Source: Nitrospira sp.
Lineage (GTDB): Bacteria; Nitrospirota; Nitrospiria; Nitrospirales; Nitrospiraceae
NCBI GenBank assembly: GCA_025360665.1
Contig: JANYBU010000088.1
Span: 1-11,675, forward strand
Direction: 5' to 3'
Length of the DNA stretch: 11,675 bases
Numbering within the stretch: position 1 is the first letter of the stretch; each line of letters starts with the position of its first letter. Shown here one piece after another: positions 1 through 6,547 of this stretch. Under the pieces are notes generated by a model, which was not told the DNA's origin, made no database searches, and saw only the letters and a list, made by a program, of their open reading frames with translations. Made by a program: the position numbers and the translations under genes.

Positions 1-252
1 TTCTATCCCGACATCTTCACCAAAGCTGCGGTATTGATGGACGGCCTGACGAGGAATCACGCCTTCATCGATGGCAACAAGCGGATCAGCATTTCCACCG
101 TCGCTCTGTTTCTTCAGGTGAACGGCTATCGCCTGACTGCAACAAATCCTGAACTAGAAGAATTTGCGATTTACGTGACGACCACGAAGCCGAGTATCGA
201 TACGATCGCCGACTGGTTCCGTACCAAGACCGTTCGGACAAAGTCGCGTTGA
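1..252 (+). CDS. Doc/Fic-family toxin, C-terminal part (5' end outside window)
   Basis: The reading frame is open from the first base of the window and stops at 250-252, giving about 83 residues; the start lies upstream of the window. The Fic-fold signature is visible as HAFIDGNKR, with its histidine codon at 58-60. This matches the Doc-type active-site loop HxFxDGNKR rather than the HPFxxGNGR of AMPylating Fic enzymes. Doc toxins of type II toxin-antitoxin modules, known best from phage P1, phosphorylate EF-Tu and stop translation. The helical tail after the motif, with LFLQVNGYRL and then an acidic helix, is usual for Doc. Full-length members are roughly 125-135 aa, so about two thirds is visible. 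A partner antitoxin would normally lie just upstream, outside the window. The motif is intact, but activity cannot be judged without the N-terminus. Confidence 0.82.
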   Translation, partial: FYPDIFTKAAVLMDGLTRNHAFIDGNKRISISTVALFLQVNGYRLTATNPELEEFAIYVTTTKPSIDTIADWFRTKTVRTKSR

Positions 253-373
253 TCCCGGCCGCCTTTATTACAAACTATGGAATGCCCGCATGCCCTACGG
301 GCCAATGCGGCTAGGCAATGTTTGAGCGAGGAGTCTTCACCGTCCATTATTCTGCCAAAGCCGCTACGCTATC

Positions 374-580
374 ATGACGGCCATGCTGAGACCTGTCTTC
401 AGAAAGGACAAGTCGTCTCTCCGCAAACAGAAGCAGCAATCGTTAACGCAGACACCTGCGATGCGGAGGCTAATCGCTCGTCAGAAAAAACTTCTGCTGT
501 CGCTTGCCGGGATTGGTTCAAGCAGACTGAACGACATTAGTACAGCGCATGACGCGTACCTGAATGAGACACGTCAATGA
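374..580 (+). pseudogene. Possible remnant of a VapB-like antitoxin
   Basis: A 68-codon frame whose last part (codons from about 461) reads LAGIGSSRLNDISTAHDAYL. This resembles the C-terminal tail pattern (LAGxGxSGxxDxSxxHDxYL) that I recall from many small antitoxins paired with PIN-domain toxins. The N-terminal half shows no ribbon-helix-helix or AbrB-like DNA-binding sequence, and no Shine-Dalgarno stands before the ATGs at 374, 383 or 461. A stop at 323-325 closes the frame upstream. The best reading is a decayed antitoxin whose front end was lost, left beside the Doc gene; chance resemblance remains possible. The rest of 253-636 contains only short overlapping frames without family resemblance. 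Confidence 0.3.
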
Positions 581-596
581 GGAAAACGGCTCCAGG

Positions 597-625
597 CACT
601 GTTTCCCCCCACGTATGAGACAGTG
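597..625. terminator. Hairpin at convergent gene junction
   Basis: CACTGTTTC at 597-605 pairs with GAGACAGTG at 617-625: nine base pairs with one G-T pair and an 11-nt loop. It lies between the + strand toxin region and the stop codon of the - strand HEPN gene (637), where a shared terminator is expected. Only short T-runs flank it on either strand, so it is a weak intrinsic terminator candidate. Confidence 0.35.
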
Positions 626-636
626 GTTTACCAGAA

Positions 637-1344
637 TTACTCAGAATATTGAGGAGTCTCTTTCCCGGGATAGGGTACTGGTGGCCAGTCAGTTCCATGC
701 CATTCATGTACCATTAGTCGAATGAATTCCGGGAGAATTTCTTCAAGAAGTAGGATGGCCGGATATAACGCATCCCTGCTTTTTCGTGTTGACGCAGAGG
801 AACTGCCGTGAATTATTTGATTGCGAAGAACCAGGAGTCTCTCGAAGAGACAGGAGAGGCAAGTCACGGCATCGCTATTCCCCAGTGATTTTTCAAATCG
901 AAGCAGCCCATTGCGTGATCTCTCTCGGTACTTGTCTTGTTCTTTGCCCCACCACTCATTCCAAAGATACCTGCTCCGGATAAGCTCCCGCGCTTGCACC
1001 TGAAACTGCTTCTTGCCGATTAAGTGGCTGAGCTGACTTTTGCCAGATCGGAGTTCGGTCAGCCTCTGCACGAATTCGCCGAAATCTTCCTTGTCTCCTG
1101 ATTTGTATTCTTTCGCGTAAGGTGGCTGACCGTAAAGTGCGTTCAGCGCAATCCATAGATCTACAAAACGAGGTGGTCGATCCTCATCTGATAGCTCGGC
1201 GGTTCGTCGAAGCCAGGAGATCGAGCGTCTTACTCGATCAATGATCGGCTGGGTTGATACTGTTGGTTTCGCGGAAAATCGGAAACGAAATTCCTCGTCA
1301 AGTTGTTGAACAGTTTCCCGAAACATTTGTTTTCGTGTTGGCAC
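637..1344 (-). CDS. HEPN-domain protein (Apea-like), putative RNase
   Basis: The product is a 235-aa soluble protein with no signal peptide or membrane segment. The start is a GTG at 1344, chosen because AAGGA lies 8 nt upstream; an in-frame ATG six codons later (1326) has no comparable site. Near the C-terminus is RNQIIH (R174-H179), which fits the Rx4-6H motif of HEPN ribonucleases, followed by a helix rich in leucine and glutamate. FVDLWIALNALYG (about residues 60-72) is a helix typical of Apea-like and related HEPN proteins. HEPN proteins commonly act as RNases in toxin-antitoxin, abortive-infection and anti-phage systems. No nucleotidyltransferase (MNT) partner is present. The gene is last in a three-gene run, 42 nt after the 63-aa gene, which argues against a simple HEPN/MNT pair. 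HEPN assignment is fairly secure; role is unknown. Confidence 0.68.
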   Translation of the reverse strand: MPTRKQMFRETVQQLDEEFRFRFSAKPTVSTQPIIDRVRRSISWLRRTAELSDEDRPPRFVDLWIALNALYGQPPYAKEYKSGDKEDFGEFVQRLTELRSGKSQLSHLIGKKQFQVQARELIRSRYLWNEWWGKEQDKYRERSRNGLLRFEKSLGNSDAVTCLSCLFERLLVLRNQIIHGSSSASTRKSRDALYPAILLLEEILPEFIRLMVHEWHGTDWPPVPYPGKETPQYSE

Positions 1345-1386
1345 TACTGTGATCCTTAACGCAGTAGAGAAACTGACATTGGATTG

Positions 1387-1578
1387 TCATTTGGGTCGGC
1401 GGCGCCCTTTGCTTAAAACCTTTGGCCCATCCAGCAGATAATCCACAAAGTCTCGTGCTCCATTGCAGGCTCGATTCAGATTCTCATGGTCCTCTGCATA
1501 GACTCCTTGCTTGACCAACTCTTGCCTAAAGTTCTTGAGAGCCGTTTCCATGAGGGATTTCAATGGTTCGGTCGTCAT
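1387..1578 (-). CDS. Small hypothetical protein, 63 aa
   Basis: I do not recognise the family. The start is set at the ATG at 1578 because AAAGGAAA (1584-1591) is well placed before it. A longer frame to 1638 would overlap the preceding gene by 29 nt and adds a stretch without a ribosome site. The product starts MTTEPLKSLM, is predicted mostly helical, has one Cys (NRACNGARDF) and ends in a basic tail (SKGRRRPK), with no signal peptide or membrane segment. It sits 31 nt after the stop of the secreted LPP20-like gene and 42 nt before the HEPN gene, so it is probably co-transcribed with both. An antitoxin-like role toward the HEPN protein is possible from size and position alone, but no DNA-binding motif is seen. 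Confidence 0.6.
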   Translation of the reverse strand: MTTEPLKSLMETALKNFRQELVKQGVYAEDHENLNRACNGARDFVDYLLDGPKVLSKGRRRPK

Positions 1579-1609
1579 GTTTATTTCCTTTCGTAGGGGA
1601 TTTTCACCC

Positions 1610-3109
1610 TCAGGGCTCAATATTGCAAAGGGGTACAATATCTTTCAACTTCCTCTGAGGTGGTTGCTTGGGAGCGGTGTCTCGGACATCTCCTGAGGAT
1701 GCAAAGAGTCGCTGCCACCATGGAAGATCATCCCTCGTAGCAACGGTTTCAGTTGTCTTGGGGATGGAGCCTTCCCCTAGAAAGGAGGAATACAAACGAG
1801 GAATCTCCCTAATTTCCCCAGTGATTCCCTTAATTTTGCGAGCCACGTTAGCTGGAAGCGCCATCGTAATCGAGAAGCTTCGTATGTCGTCGAACGCAAC
1901 AACTCGATCCGAATACGGGAAGGCTTTGTTATGGATGGCCACCGAGCCAGCAACTAAGACTTGGCGATCATCACCGAACCACCGAATATGATCATACAAG
2001 GCTAAACCTAGCTCCGTTTCGGTGCGAAACTCGATCACTGGCGCAATGGGATTCATGTCTAAATAGGAAAGGCTGTCTGGGTCCCTATTTCCATTCGTAT
2101 CCGAACACGACCATCCTTCTCCATTTTCAAGCGTAACATTGAGAACGAAAGTGAGTTCCTCAACGCGGTCTCGAAAGTATCGGGAGACGACCTCATCTCT
2201 CCCCATCCTAATGACGGTAGCCTCTGTGGTGCGTCCTTTCGTGTCATCAGGGTGCTTGCCGCGTACTAAACGCTTAATCTTGCTGTTGCCGCCGAGAGAC
2301 TGTGCCGTTTCTTCCATTGCCACTCGGATTGCCTTGCTTGTTTGCAAGGTGATTGGGACCCGGAGTTTCATCATGTCCCCGTTGATAGGATCTACCCCGA
2401 TCTTATGGAGCGTCGGTTCGCCTATGGCGATTAGATATCCTTGTTCCAGGATCTTCTGAAACAAGCTGTCCACCATTGCCCTCTCATCCTGGGCTTTTCT
2501 TACGAGTGATTCTCCAGAAACAAGGCGTTGGAAGAGGGCAGTTTCGTTCTTCTGTAGGGCTGCGAATGCTTTTTCCCGCTCTCTGATTTGATCCAAGGCG
2601 GTGTCACGCTCCTGACCAGGGGAGATTCGAACGACCAACTGCTTCCAGGTTTCGAGTTCCTTGCCGAGCCGAGCGTAGTCTTCCTGGAGCTTCTTATATT
2701 CTTCCGCGACGTTCTTGCCCTTGATGCGCTGGGCGAGTTCTTCCATCTTGTCGGTGGTTACGGTGGTTTTGATCTTGACAAAGAACCGCAAGCCATCGCC
2801 GATCAATGTTCGGCTTTTGTCCAAAACCTCGACTTGAAGAACGCCGCCCGCAATGGTTTGTATCTCCTCAGTGGTCAAATCGAGGTGTTGAACTTTCGTA
2901 TAGCTCTCGACATAGGTGCCAGCTTGCTCCAGCGCTATCTGTTTGGCTCTCTGCAGAGCCATAGCCTCAGCGAAGGACGGCGTTTCCCCATCGCCCATTA
3001 AGTATGCGGCTTCGGCGGTCAGGACTTTGGTTTCAGCGTGAGCGACGAGAGGAACAACGAGTAGGAGTAGCGAGGCCAGGATCGACAGGAAGGATCGTCG
3101 CACTGTCAT
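1610..3109 (-). CDS. Secreted LPP20/FlgT-N-like protein with coiled coil
   Basis: This is a 499-aa exported protein. A Sec signal peptide covers residues 1-25 (basic MTVRR, a Leu/Val core, cleavage after AHA). Residues 27-118 have the pattern of LPP20/FlgT N-terminal domains: an Ala-rich helix (AEAMALQRAKQIALEQAG), then VESYTKVQ, then a strand pair ending VKIKTTV. Residues about 120-200 are rich in Lys/Glu and probably form a coiled coil. The C-terminal 300 residues include repeated beta-rich segments I cannot place. There is no lipobox cysteine, so it is likely periplasmic rather than a lipoprotein. It is first in the run that includes the 63-aa and HEPN genes. No Shine-Dalgarno precedes the ATG, and a promoter lies almost on top of it. 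Function unknown; a role in envelope or surface assembly would be a guess by family. Confidence 0.7.
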   Translation of the reverse strand: MTVRRSFLSILASLLLLVVPLVAHAETKVLTAEAAYLMGDGETPSFAEAMALQRAKQIALEQAGTYVESYTKVQHLDLTTEEIQTIAGGVLQVEVLDKSRTLIGDGLRFFVKIKTTVTTDKMEELAQRIKGKNVAEEYKKLQEDYARLGKELETWKQLVVRISPGQERDTALDQIREREKAFAALQKNETALFQRLVSGESLVRKAQDERAMVDSLFQKILEQGYLIAIGEPTLHKIGVDPINGDMMKLRVPITLQTSKAIRVAMEETAQSLGGNSKIKRLVRGKHPDDTKGRTTEATVIRMGRDEVVSRYFRDRVEELTFVLNVTLENGEGWSCSDTNGNRDPDSLSYLDMNPIAPVIEFRTETELGLALYDHIRWFGDDRQVLVAGSVAIHNKAFPYSDRVVAFDDIRSFSITMALPANVARKIKGITGEIREIPRLYSSFLGEGSIPKTTETVATRDDLPWWQRLFASSGDVRDTAPKQPPQRKLKDIVPLCNIEP

Positions 3110-3118
3110 AGTTCTCGG

Positions 3119-3147
3119 ATGCTACGCTTTGCAAAAATTTGGGTCAA
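3119..3147 (-). promoter_or_regulatory. Sigma70-like promoter for the LPP20-HEPN run
   Basis: On the - strand TTGACC (3142-3147) and TAGCAT (3119-3124) are separated by exactly 17 nt. The first hexamer matches the consensus at five of six positions and the second at four. Initiation would fall near 3112, about 3 nt before the ATG at 3109, implying a nearly leaderless transcript; this fits the absence of a ribosome binding site there. Confidence 0.45.
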
Positions 3148-3222
3148 GTTAAGCGGCCAGTGGGATCATCTTCCTGACTGCAGAACCTGGGTATTGCGGC
3201 GAGTTCGTTTTGTGATCCAGAA

Positions 3223-3343
3223 GGCTGCTCAAAACGGCAACCCAACAAGGCGGCAGGGAGCGGGACCACCGGAGCATACGCGGTGAGGGTATGTGAGGAG
3301 GGCACGCGACCGACAACGAAGTTGGGGGTCGTTTTCAGCAGCC
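3223..3343. repeat. 121-bp imperfect inverted repeat, probable dispersed element
   Basis: GGCTGCTCAAAACG (3223-3236) is complementary, with one mismatch, to CGTTTTCAGCAGCC (3330-3343). A further short match inside the arms (CCCAAC on the left, GTTGGG on the right) and CATAC/GTATG (3275-3279, 3289-3293) share the same centre near 3284. The whole is therefore one extended imperfect stem-loop. It begins one base after the stop codon of the PKD-domain gene on the - strand and might also act as a terminator. Ends reading CAGCAGCC next to A/T runs recall dispersed repeats I remember from Nitrospira genomes. It encodes nothing. No second copy is in this window. Confidence 0.55.
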
Positions 3344-3344
3344 G

Positions 3345-4406
3345 TCAAGGTTCGACGGTGACGTCCACAAACGCTGGCACAGAGTCCGCTCCCTTCTTAT
3401 CCGTTACCCTCAGCTTAAACCGGTAGGTCCGTTTCTCTGACACGGTCGGCGCGAGAAACGAGGCTTCGGCGTTATCCACGTCCAGCAGCGCGATCTTGCT
3501 GCCGCGTATCTGACTCCACGCATAGTACAGGGCTTCGCCTTCGGCATCGCGGCTGTTCAATCCGCTCAGCTTCACTTTCGTCCCAGCCCTCACGGTCTTG
3601 TTCGCTCCGGCGTCGGCCACTGGTGGTTCGTTCGGCTCGTCGTTCACTGTCACCCCGACATCAAGTGAGGCTTGCTTGCTGCGGTTCGTGACCGTAAGGA
3701 CGGTCTTGCCGTTGCCGACGATCTGTAAGAGGCCATGGGGCAACACCCGAATGACTGTGGGATTTGACGATTGATAGGCCGTGCCGGAGGCAGGGGAACT
3801 GATGCGTCGGGTCACGCCATCGGTAAACTCACCCACCACGGGCAACTCGAAGACCTTACCCATTGAATCGACGTGGCCGAATGCGGAAGATTGTCCCGTT
3901 CGTCCGAGCTGCAGAGGTTTATCGGTTTCGAACTCAATGGTCGCGAGAGCGGCGGCTGGTTCTACGTTCACCAGGATTTCATCGAAGACGGAGCGAGTGC
4001 CCAATCGTCCTCGTGAAATTTCGGCGACCGCCAGCAATCGCATGGGCCCGATGCCGTCTTTGGGGATGCGCAGCGGGCCGCCGAAGGCCGGATTATGGTC
4101 GGCCAATCCGATCAGCGCCACCGGCGCAACGATCGATCCTGTGGCTGTCGCATCCTCCTGCTCCACGAGCGTTTCGTCCCGCTCACCATACCAATAGTAG
4201 CGGACCTGGACGATGCCGGAATCTTTGCCGAGGTCCACACGGGCGGTAACGGTTGTGCCTGATATCAGCTTCGCCCCTTCCGCCGGTTCGATGATCGTAA
4301 AGGCCTGTGCCTGCTCAGAGAGCAGGCACAGTAAGCTGGCCACCGTAGAGAGGCAAAATGTCCGAACCCACGTTTGACGTTTTACGCCTAACGTTTCACG
4401 CCTCAC
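3345..4406 (-). CDS. Secreted BIG2-like/PKD-domain protein
   Basis: The product is about 353 aa and exported. GTG at 4406 is preferred because GAGGTG (4410-4415) precedes it; a GTG at 4412, overlapping the permease stop as GTGA, has its SD-like bases too close. A signal peptide core (LSTVASLLCLLS) ends with cleavage after AQA, about residue 35 of this start. A beta-rich region (FTIIEPAEGAKL onward) follows, then a BIG2-like Ig domain (about residues 188-255; TDGVTRR, YQSSNPTVIRV, LLQIVGNGKTVLTV). Last is a PKD/REJ-type domain (about 260-351; EPPVADAGANKTV, LSGLNSRDAEGE, YRFKLRVTDKKGADS). Such domains serve adhesion or protein contacts outside the cytoplasm. The gene is translationally linked to the upstream permease, and its first codons are made of a 7-bp tandem array, suggesting the N-terminus was rebuilt by repeat DNA. 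Function unknown. Confidence 0.72.
   Translation of the reverse strand: MRRETLGVKRQTWVRTFCLSTVASLLCLLSEQAQAFTIIEPAEGAKLISGTTVTARVDLGKDSGIVQVRYYWYGERDETLVEQEDATATGSIVAPVALIGLADHNPAFGGPLRIPKDGIGPMRLLAVAEISRGRLGTRSVFDEILVNVEPAAALATIEFETDKPLQLGRTGQSSAFGHVDSMGKVFELPVVGEFTDGVTRRISSPASGTAYQSSNPTVIRVLPHGLLQIVGNGKTVLTVTNRSKQASLDVGVTVNDEPNEPPVADAGANKTVRAGTKVKLSGLNSRDAEGEALYYAWSQIRGSKIALLDVDNAEASFLAPTVSEKRTYRFKLRVTDKKGADSVPAFVDVTVEP
4372..4406 (-). repeat. Degenerate 7-bp tandem array (GTNARRC)
   Basis: Read on the - strand from 4406, five adjoining heptamers follow: GTGAGGC, GTGAAAC, GTTAGGC, GTAAAAC, GTCAAAC. A sixth, GTGGGTT (4365-4371), keeps only the GTG. The consensus is GTNARRC. The array covers the start of the PKD-domain gene and encodes its first dozen residues before the signal peptide core. 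A 7-bp unit is out of step with codons, so the coding here is incidental to the repeat. I recall similar GTGAAAC-type strings in intergenic regions of Nitrospira; their function is unknown to me. Confidence 0.6.
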
Positions 4407-4408
4407 GG

Positions 4409-6241
4409 TCACCTCTTGAGATGGAATGGCACGTCGGTCAGGATGACGCGATCTTTGAACAGGAGCGCGCCTTTTAGGCGGAGCGCCCGCTGATTATGCA
4501 GGATATTCTGCCACCACTCAGCCGGGAGAATCTCGGGGATGACGACGGTGACCCAGGTGTCCGGCTCCTTTTCCAGGATCTCTTCGACGTAGTCCAGGAG
4601 GGAGTTCAGGATGGATCGATAGGGCGAGTGCAAGACGACGAGGTTGACACCGCCTCCCCACTGGGCCCACTGCATTTCGAGCCGGGCCGTTTTTTCCGAG
4701 TCTACGTCGACTAACACTGCCCGAATGTCTCCTGACCGGCTTCGGGCATAGTCTACCGCACGGATGACGGCACGGTTCACCCCGCTGATCGGAATGATGA
4801 CGATATTACGCCGAGGCATCGGAGGGCGGCTTCCTCGTCGGTCGAGTACGATCTGGTCGGAGACGGCCTTATAGTGCGCATGTATGCCTCGGAACATCAT
4901 GATCAGAATTGGGATCAGCACGATGACGATCCAGGCACCGTGAATAAACTTGGTGCTGGCGATGATCGCGGTCGCAATAGCGGTGGCGACCGCGCCGATG
5001 CCATTAATGACAATTTTCTTCCGCCAATGAGGCCCGCGCTTGCCCAGCCAGCGACGGACCATGCCGGCCTGCGCGAGGGTGAACGATAGAAACACGCCGA
5101 CGGCATAGAGCGGAATCAGTGCGTGGGTGTCACCGCCGAATATGACAATGAGAAAGCACGAAAAGACTCCCAGGATGATAATGCCATTGGAGAACACCAG
5201 GCGGTCGCCCATGAGCGACATCTGGTGGGGCATGTAGCCGTCGCGGGCCAACAACGATGCGAGGCGTGGAAATCCGGCGAAGGCGCTGTTGGCCGCGAGG
5301 ACCAAGATAAACATTGTGGAACCTTGTACCAAATAGTAGAGGACTCCCTCGCCGAAGATGGCGCGCGCAACCTGCGAGACAACGGTTTCATCCTCTTTCG
5401 GCAGGACGCCCAAATGGTATGCCATCGTACTGATGCCGAGGAACAATGTGCCCAGGACGAGCGCCATCGTGATCATCGTGATGGCGGCGTTCTTCGGTTC
5501 CGGGGGGCGAAACGCCTGCACGCCGTTCGAGATGACTTCCACGCCGGTGAGGGCAGCACAGCCTGATGAGAAGGCACGGAGTAGGAGAAACAACGACACC
5601 GATTCGACCGCGGTTTGAGCCGCCATGCTCTGAGGGACCACGGGGGTAAGTTGTCCAAACAGGAGTTGAAAAGTTCCGACCCCCAACAGGAGGAACATGC
5701 TCCCAATGAACATGTAGGTCGGGACTGCAAACACTTTTCCCGACTCCCGAACACCGCGTAGGTTGACCAGGAGAACGACCACGATGGCAAACACGCCGAG
5801 TACCGTGCGGTATGGAAAGAGAGAGGGAATGGCGGAGGTGATCGCGGCGATGCCAGCTGCCACGCTGACCGCGACGGTCAGGACATAATCGATCATCAAG
5901 GAGGCTGCTGCGGTCAGTCCTGGCCACTCACCCAGGTTCGATTTTGACACGGTGTAGGCGCCGCCGCCGCCCGGATACTCGAAAATGATCTGGGAGTAGG
6001 AGAGTGTCAAAATTGCAAGTAGGAGGATGATCATGAGGCTGATCGGAATCGAGAAATGCGTAAAGGCCAGGCTGGATGGAACGAGGACCAGGAGGATTTC
6101 CTCCGTGGCATACGCGACCGAAGATAGGGCGTCGGAGGAGAAAACTGCTAGGGCCAGGCGTTTCGACAGCCGTTGGTGTCCTGCCTGAGCGCTTTTGAGT
6201 GGATCGCCAACCAGCCAACGCTTCAGAAACATAGGGGTCAT
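4409..6241 (-). CDS. kimA: KimA/KUP-type potassium permease (APC superfamily)
   Basis: A 610-aa inner-membrane transporter, the usual length for KimA (about 607 aa in Bacillus subtilis), which imports K+ with protons. The family signature is clear: GDPLKSAQAGHQRLSK before the first helix, SSDALSSVAYATEE (residues 35-48), YPGGGGAYTVSKSNLGE and MIDYVLTVAVS. D37, Y44, D118 and Y119 occupy the positions of the K+-coordinating D36, Y43, D117 and Y118 that I recall for KimA. About twelve membrane segments follow to residue ~460, then a cytosolic domain (about 475-610) with a Rossmann/USP-like look (NIVIIPISGVNRAVIRAVDYA). The ATG at 6241 has only a weak ribosome site, but no in-frame ATG lies upstream before a stop. 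Its end overlaps the next gene. No ydaO/c-di-AMP riboswitch was recognised upstream. Amino-acid transport is a less likely alternative. Confidence 0.85.
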   Translation of the reverse strand: MTPMFLKRWLVGDPLKSAQAGHQRLSKRLALAVFSSDALSSVAYATEEILLVLVPSSLAFTHFSIPISLMIILLLAILTLSYSQIIFEYPGGGGAYTVSKSNLGEWPGLTAAASLMIDYVLTVAVSVAAGIAAITSAIPSLFPYRTVLGVFAIVVVLLVNLRGVRESGKVFAVPTYMFIGSMFLLLGVGTFQLLFGQLTPVVPQSMAAQTAVESVSLFLLLRAFSSGCAALTGVEVISNGVQAFRPPEPKNAAITMITMALVLGTLFLGISTMAYHLGVLPKEDETVVSQVARAIFGEGVLYYLVQGSTMFILVLAANSAFAGFPRLASLLARDGYMPHQMSLMGDRLVFSNGIIILGVFSCFLIVIFGGDTHALIPLYAVGVFLSFTLAQAGMVRRWLGKRGPHWRKKIVINGIGAVATAIATAIIASTKFIHGAWIVIVLIPILIMMFRGIHAHYKAVSDQIVLDRRGSRPPMPRRNIVIIPISGVNRAVIRAVDYARSRSGDIRAVLVDVDSEKTARLEMQWAQWGGGVNLVVLHSPYRSILNSLLDYVEEILEKEPDTWVTVVIPEILPAEWWQNILHNQRALRLKGALLFKDRVILTDVPFHLKR

Positions 6242-6329
6242 TATCGCACATAAGTAGAGGCGTGCACATTGAAAGAAGATGCCCTCAGATGTCAGAGGCT
6301 GAAAACCCCACTCGATCTATATGGCGTGG

Positions 6330-6356
6330 GACTCCGCATGAGAGAAAATGCGAGTC
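6330..6356. promoter_or_regulatory. Hairpin in the divergent intergenic region
   Basis: GACTCCGCAT (6330-6339) pairs with ATGCGAGTC (6348-6356), nine pairs with one bulged C and an 8-nt loop. It lies 89 nt upstream of the permease start on the - strand, within its probable leader or promoter region, and just upstream of the oxidase promoter. It has no T-tract. It could be a leader structure or a protein-binding site; nothing further supports either. Confidence 0.3.
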
Positions 6357-6387
6357 GTGTCAGTAGTCGAATGGGATCATGGAGGGG

Positions 6388-6416
6388 TTGACAGCCTATG
6401 TGAAGTTCAGTATCTT
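6388..6416 (+). promoter_or_regulatory. Sigma70-like promoter of the multicopper oxidase gene
   Basis: A perfect TTGACA (6388-6393), a 17-nt spacer and TATCTT (6411-6416) are seen. Transcription would start near 6423, giving a leader of about 125 nt. A second -10-like hexamer, TATAAG (6491-6496), has no matching -35 and could serve only with an activator. Confidence 0.6.
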
Positions 6417-6491
6417 TCGACCTCTTATTGAAGATGACCATCCCATCGTGTCGTGGGGGATGGGTGTGAGCGTGAATCTTTTTTTCGACCT
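6412..6491 (+). repeat. Paired motif ATCTT(T)nCGACCT in the oxidase leader
   Basis: ATCTTTCGACCT (6412-6423) recurs as ATCTTTTTTTCGACCT (6476-6491), differing only in the length of the T run. The first copy overlaps the -10 element and start point, and the second directly abuts the alternative -10-like TATAAG. This placement is what an operator or anti-activator site would show, but two copies could also be chance in an AT-rich leader. Confidence 0.3.
6438..6463 (+). promoter_or_regulatory. Leader hairpin upstream of the oxidase gene
   Basis: CCATCCC (6438-6444) pairs perfectly with GGGATGG (6457-6463) across a 12-nt loop. It lies inside the predicted leader between the promoter and the start codon, with a 7-T run beginning at 6479, some 15 nt downstream. 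It could stabilise the mRNA or attenuate transcription. Confidence 0.35.
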
Positions 6492-6533
6492 ATAAGTTTC
6501 GCTTGGGTTGTTGGAGGTTTTACTTACCATTTC

Positions 6534-6540
6534 AAGGAGG
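6534..6540 (+). promoter_or_regulatory. Strong ribosome binding site deciding the oxidase start
   Basis: AAGGAGG ends 7 nt before the ATG at 6548, an almost perfect Shine-Dalgarno. It rules out the in-frame ATG at 6503, which has no such site and would put 15 extra residues, including WRFYLPF, before the signal peptide. Confidence 0.85.
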
Positions 6541-6547
6541 CCAGTCC

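Noticed and set aside
277..540. 87-codon open frame downstream of the Doc gene
   Set aside because: No ribosome site, Cys/Ala/Ser-rich random-looking sequence, and it overlaps the more informative antitoxin-like frame.
1579..1638. Longer start for the 63-aa protein
   Set aside because: It would overlap the upstream gene by 29 nt and ignore the AAAGGAAA site placed before 1578.
4365..4412. CRISPR-like repeat at the heptamer array
   Set aside because: Units are 7 bp, contiguous and without spacers.
6242..6387. c-di-AMP (ydaO-type) riboswitch upstream of the KimA-like gene
   Set aside because: The regulation is known for some KimA genes, but I could not find the conserved core; only a simple bulged hairpin is present.
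6503..6547. Upstream in-frame ATG for the oxidase
   Set aside because: No ribosome site precedes 6503, while AAGGAGG stands 7 nt before 6548 and a clean signal peptide begins there.
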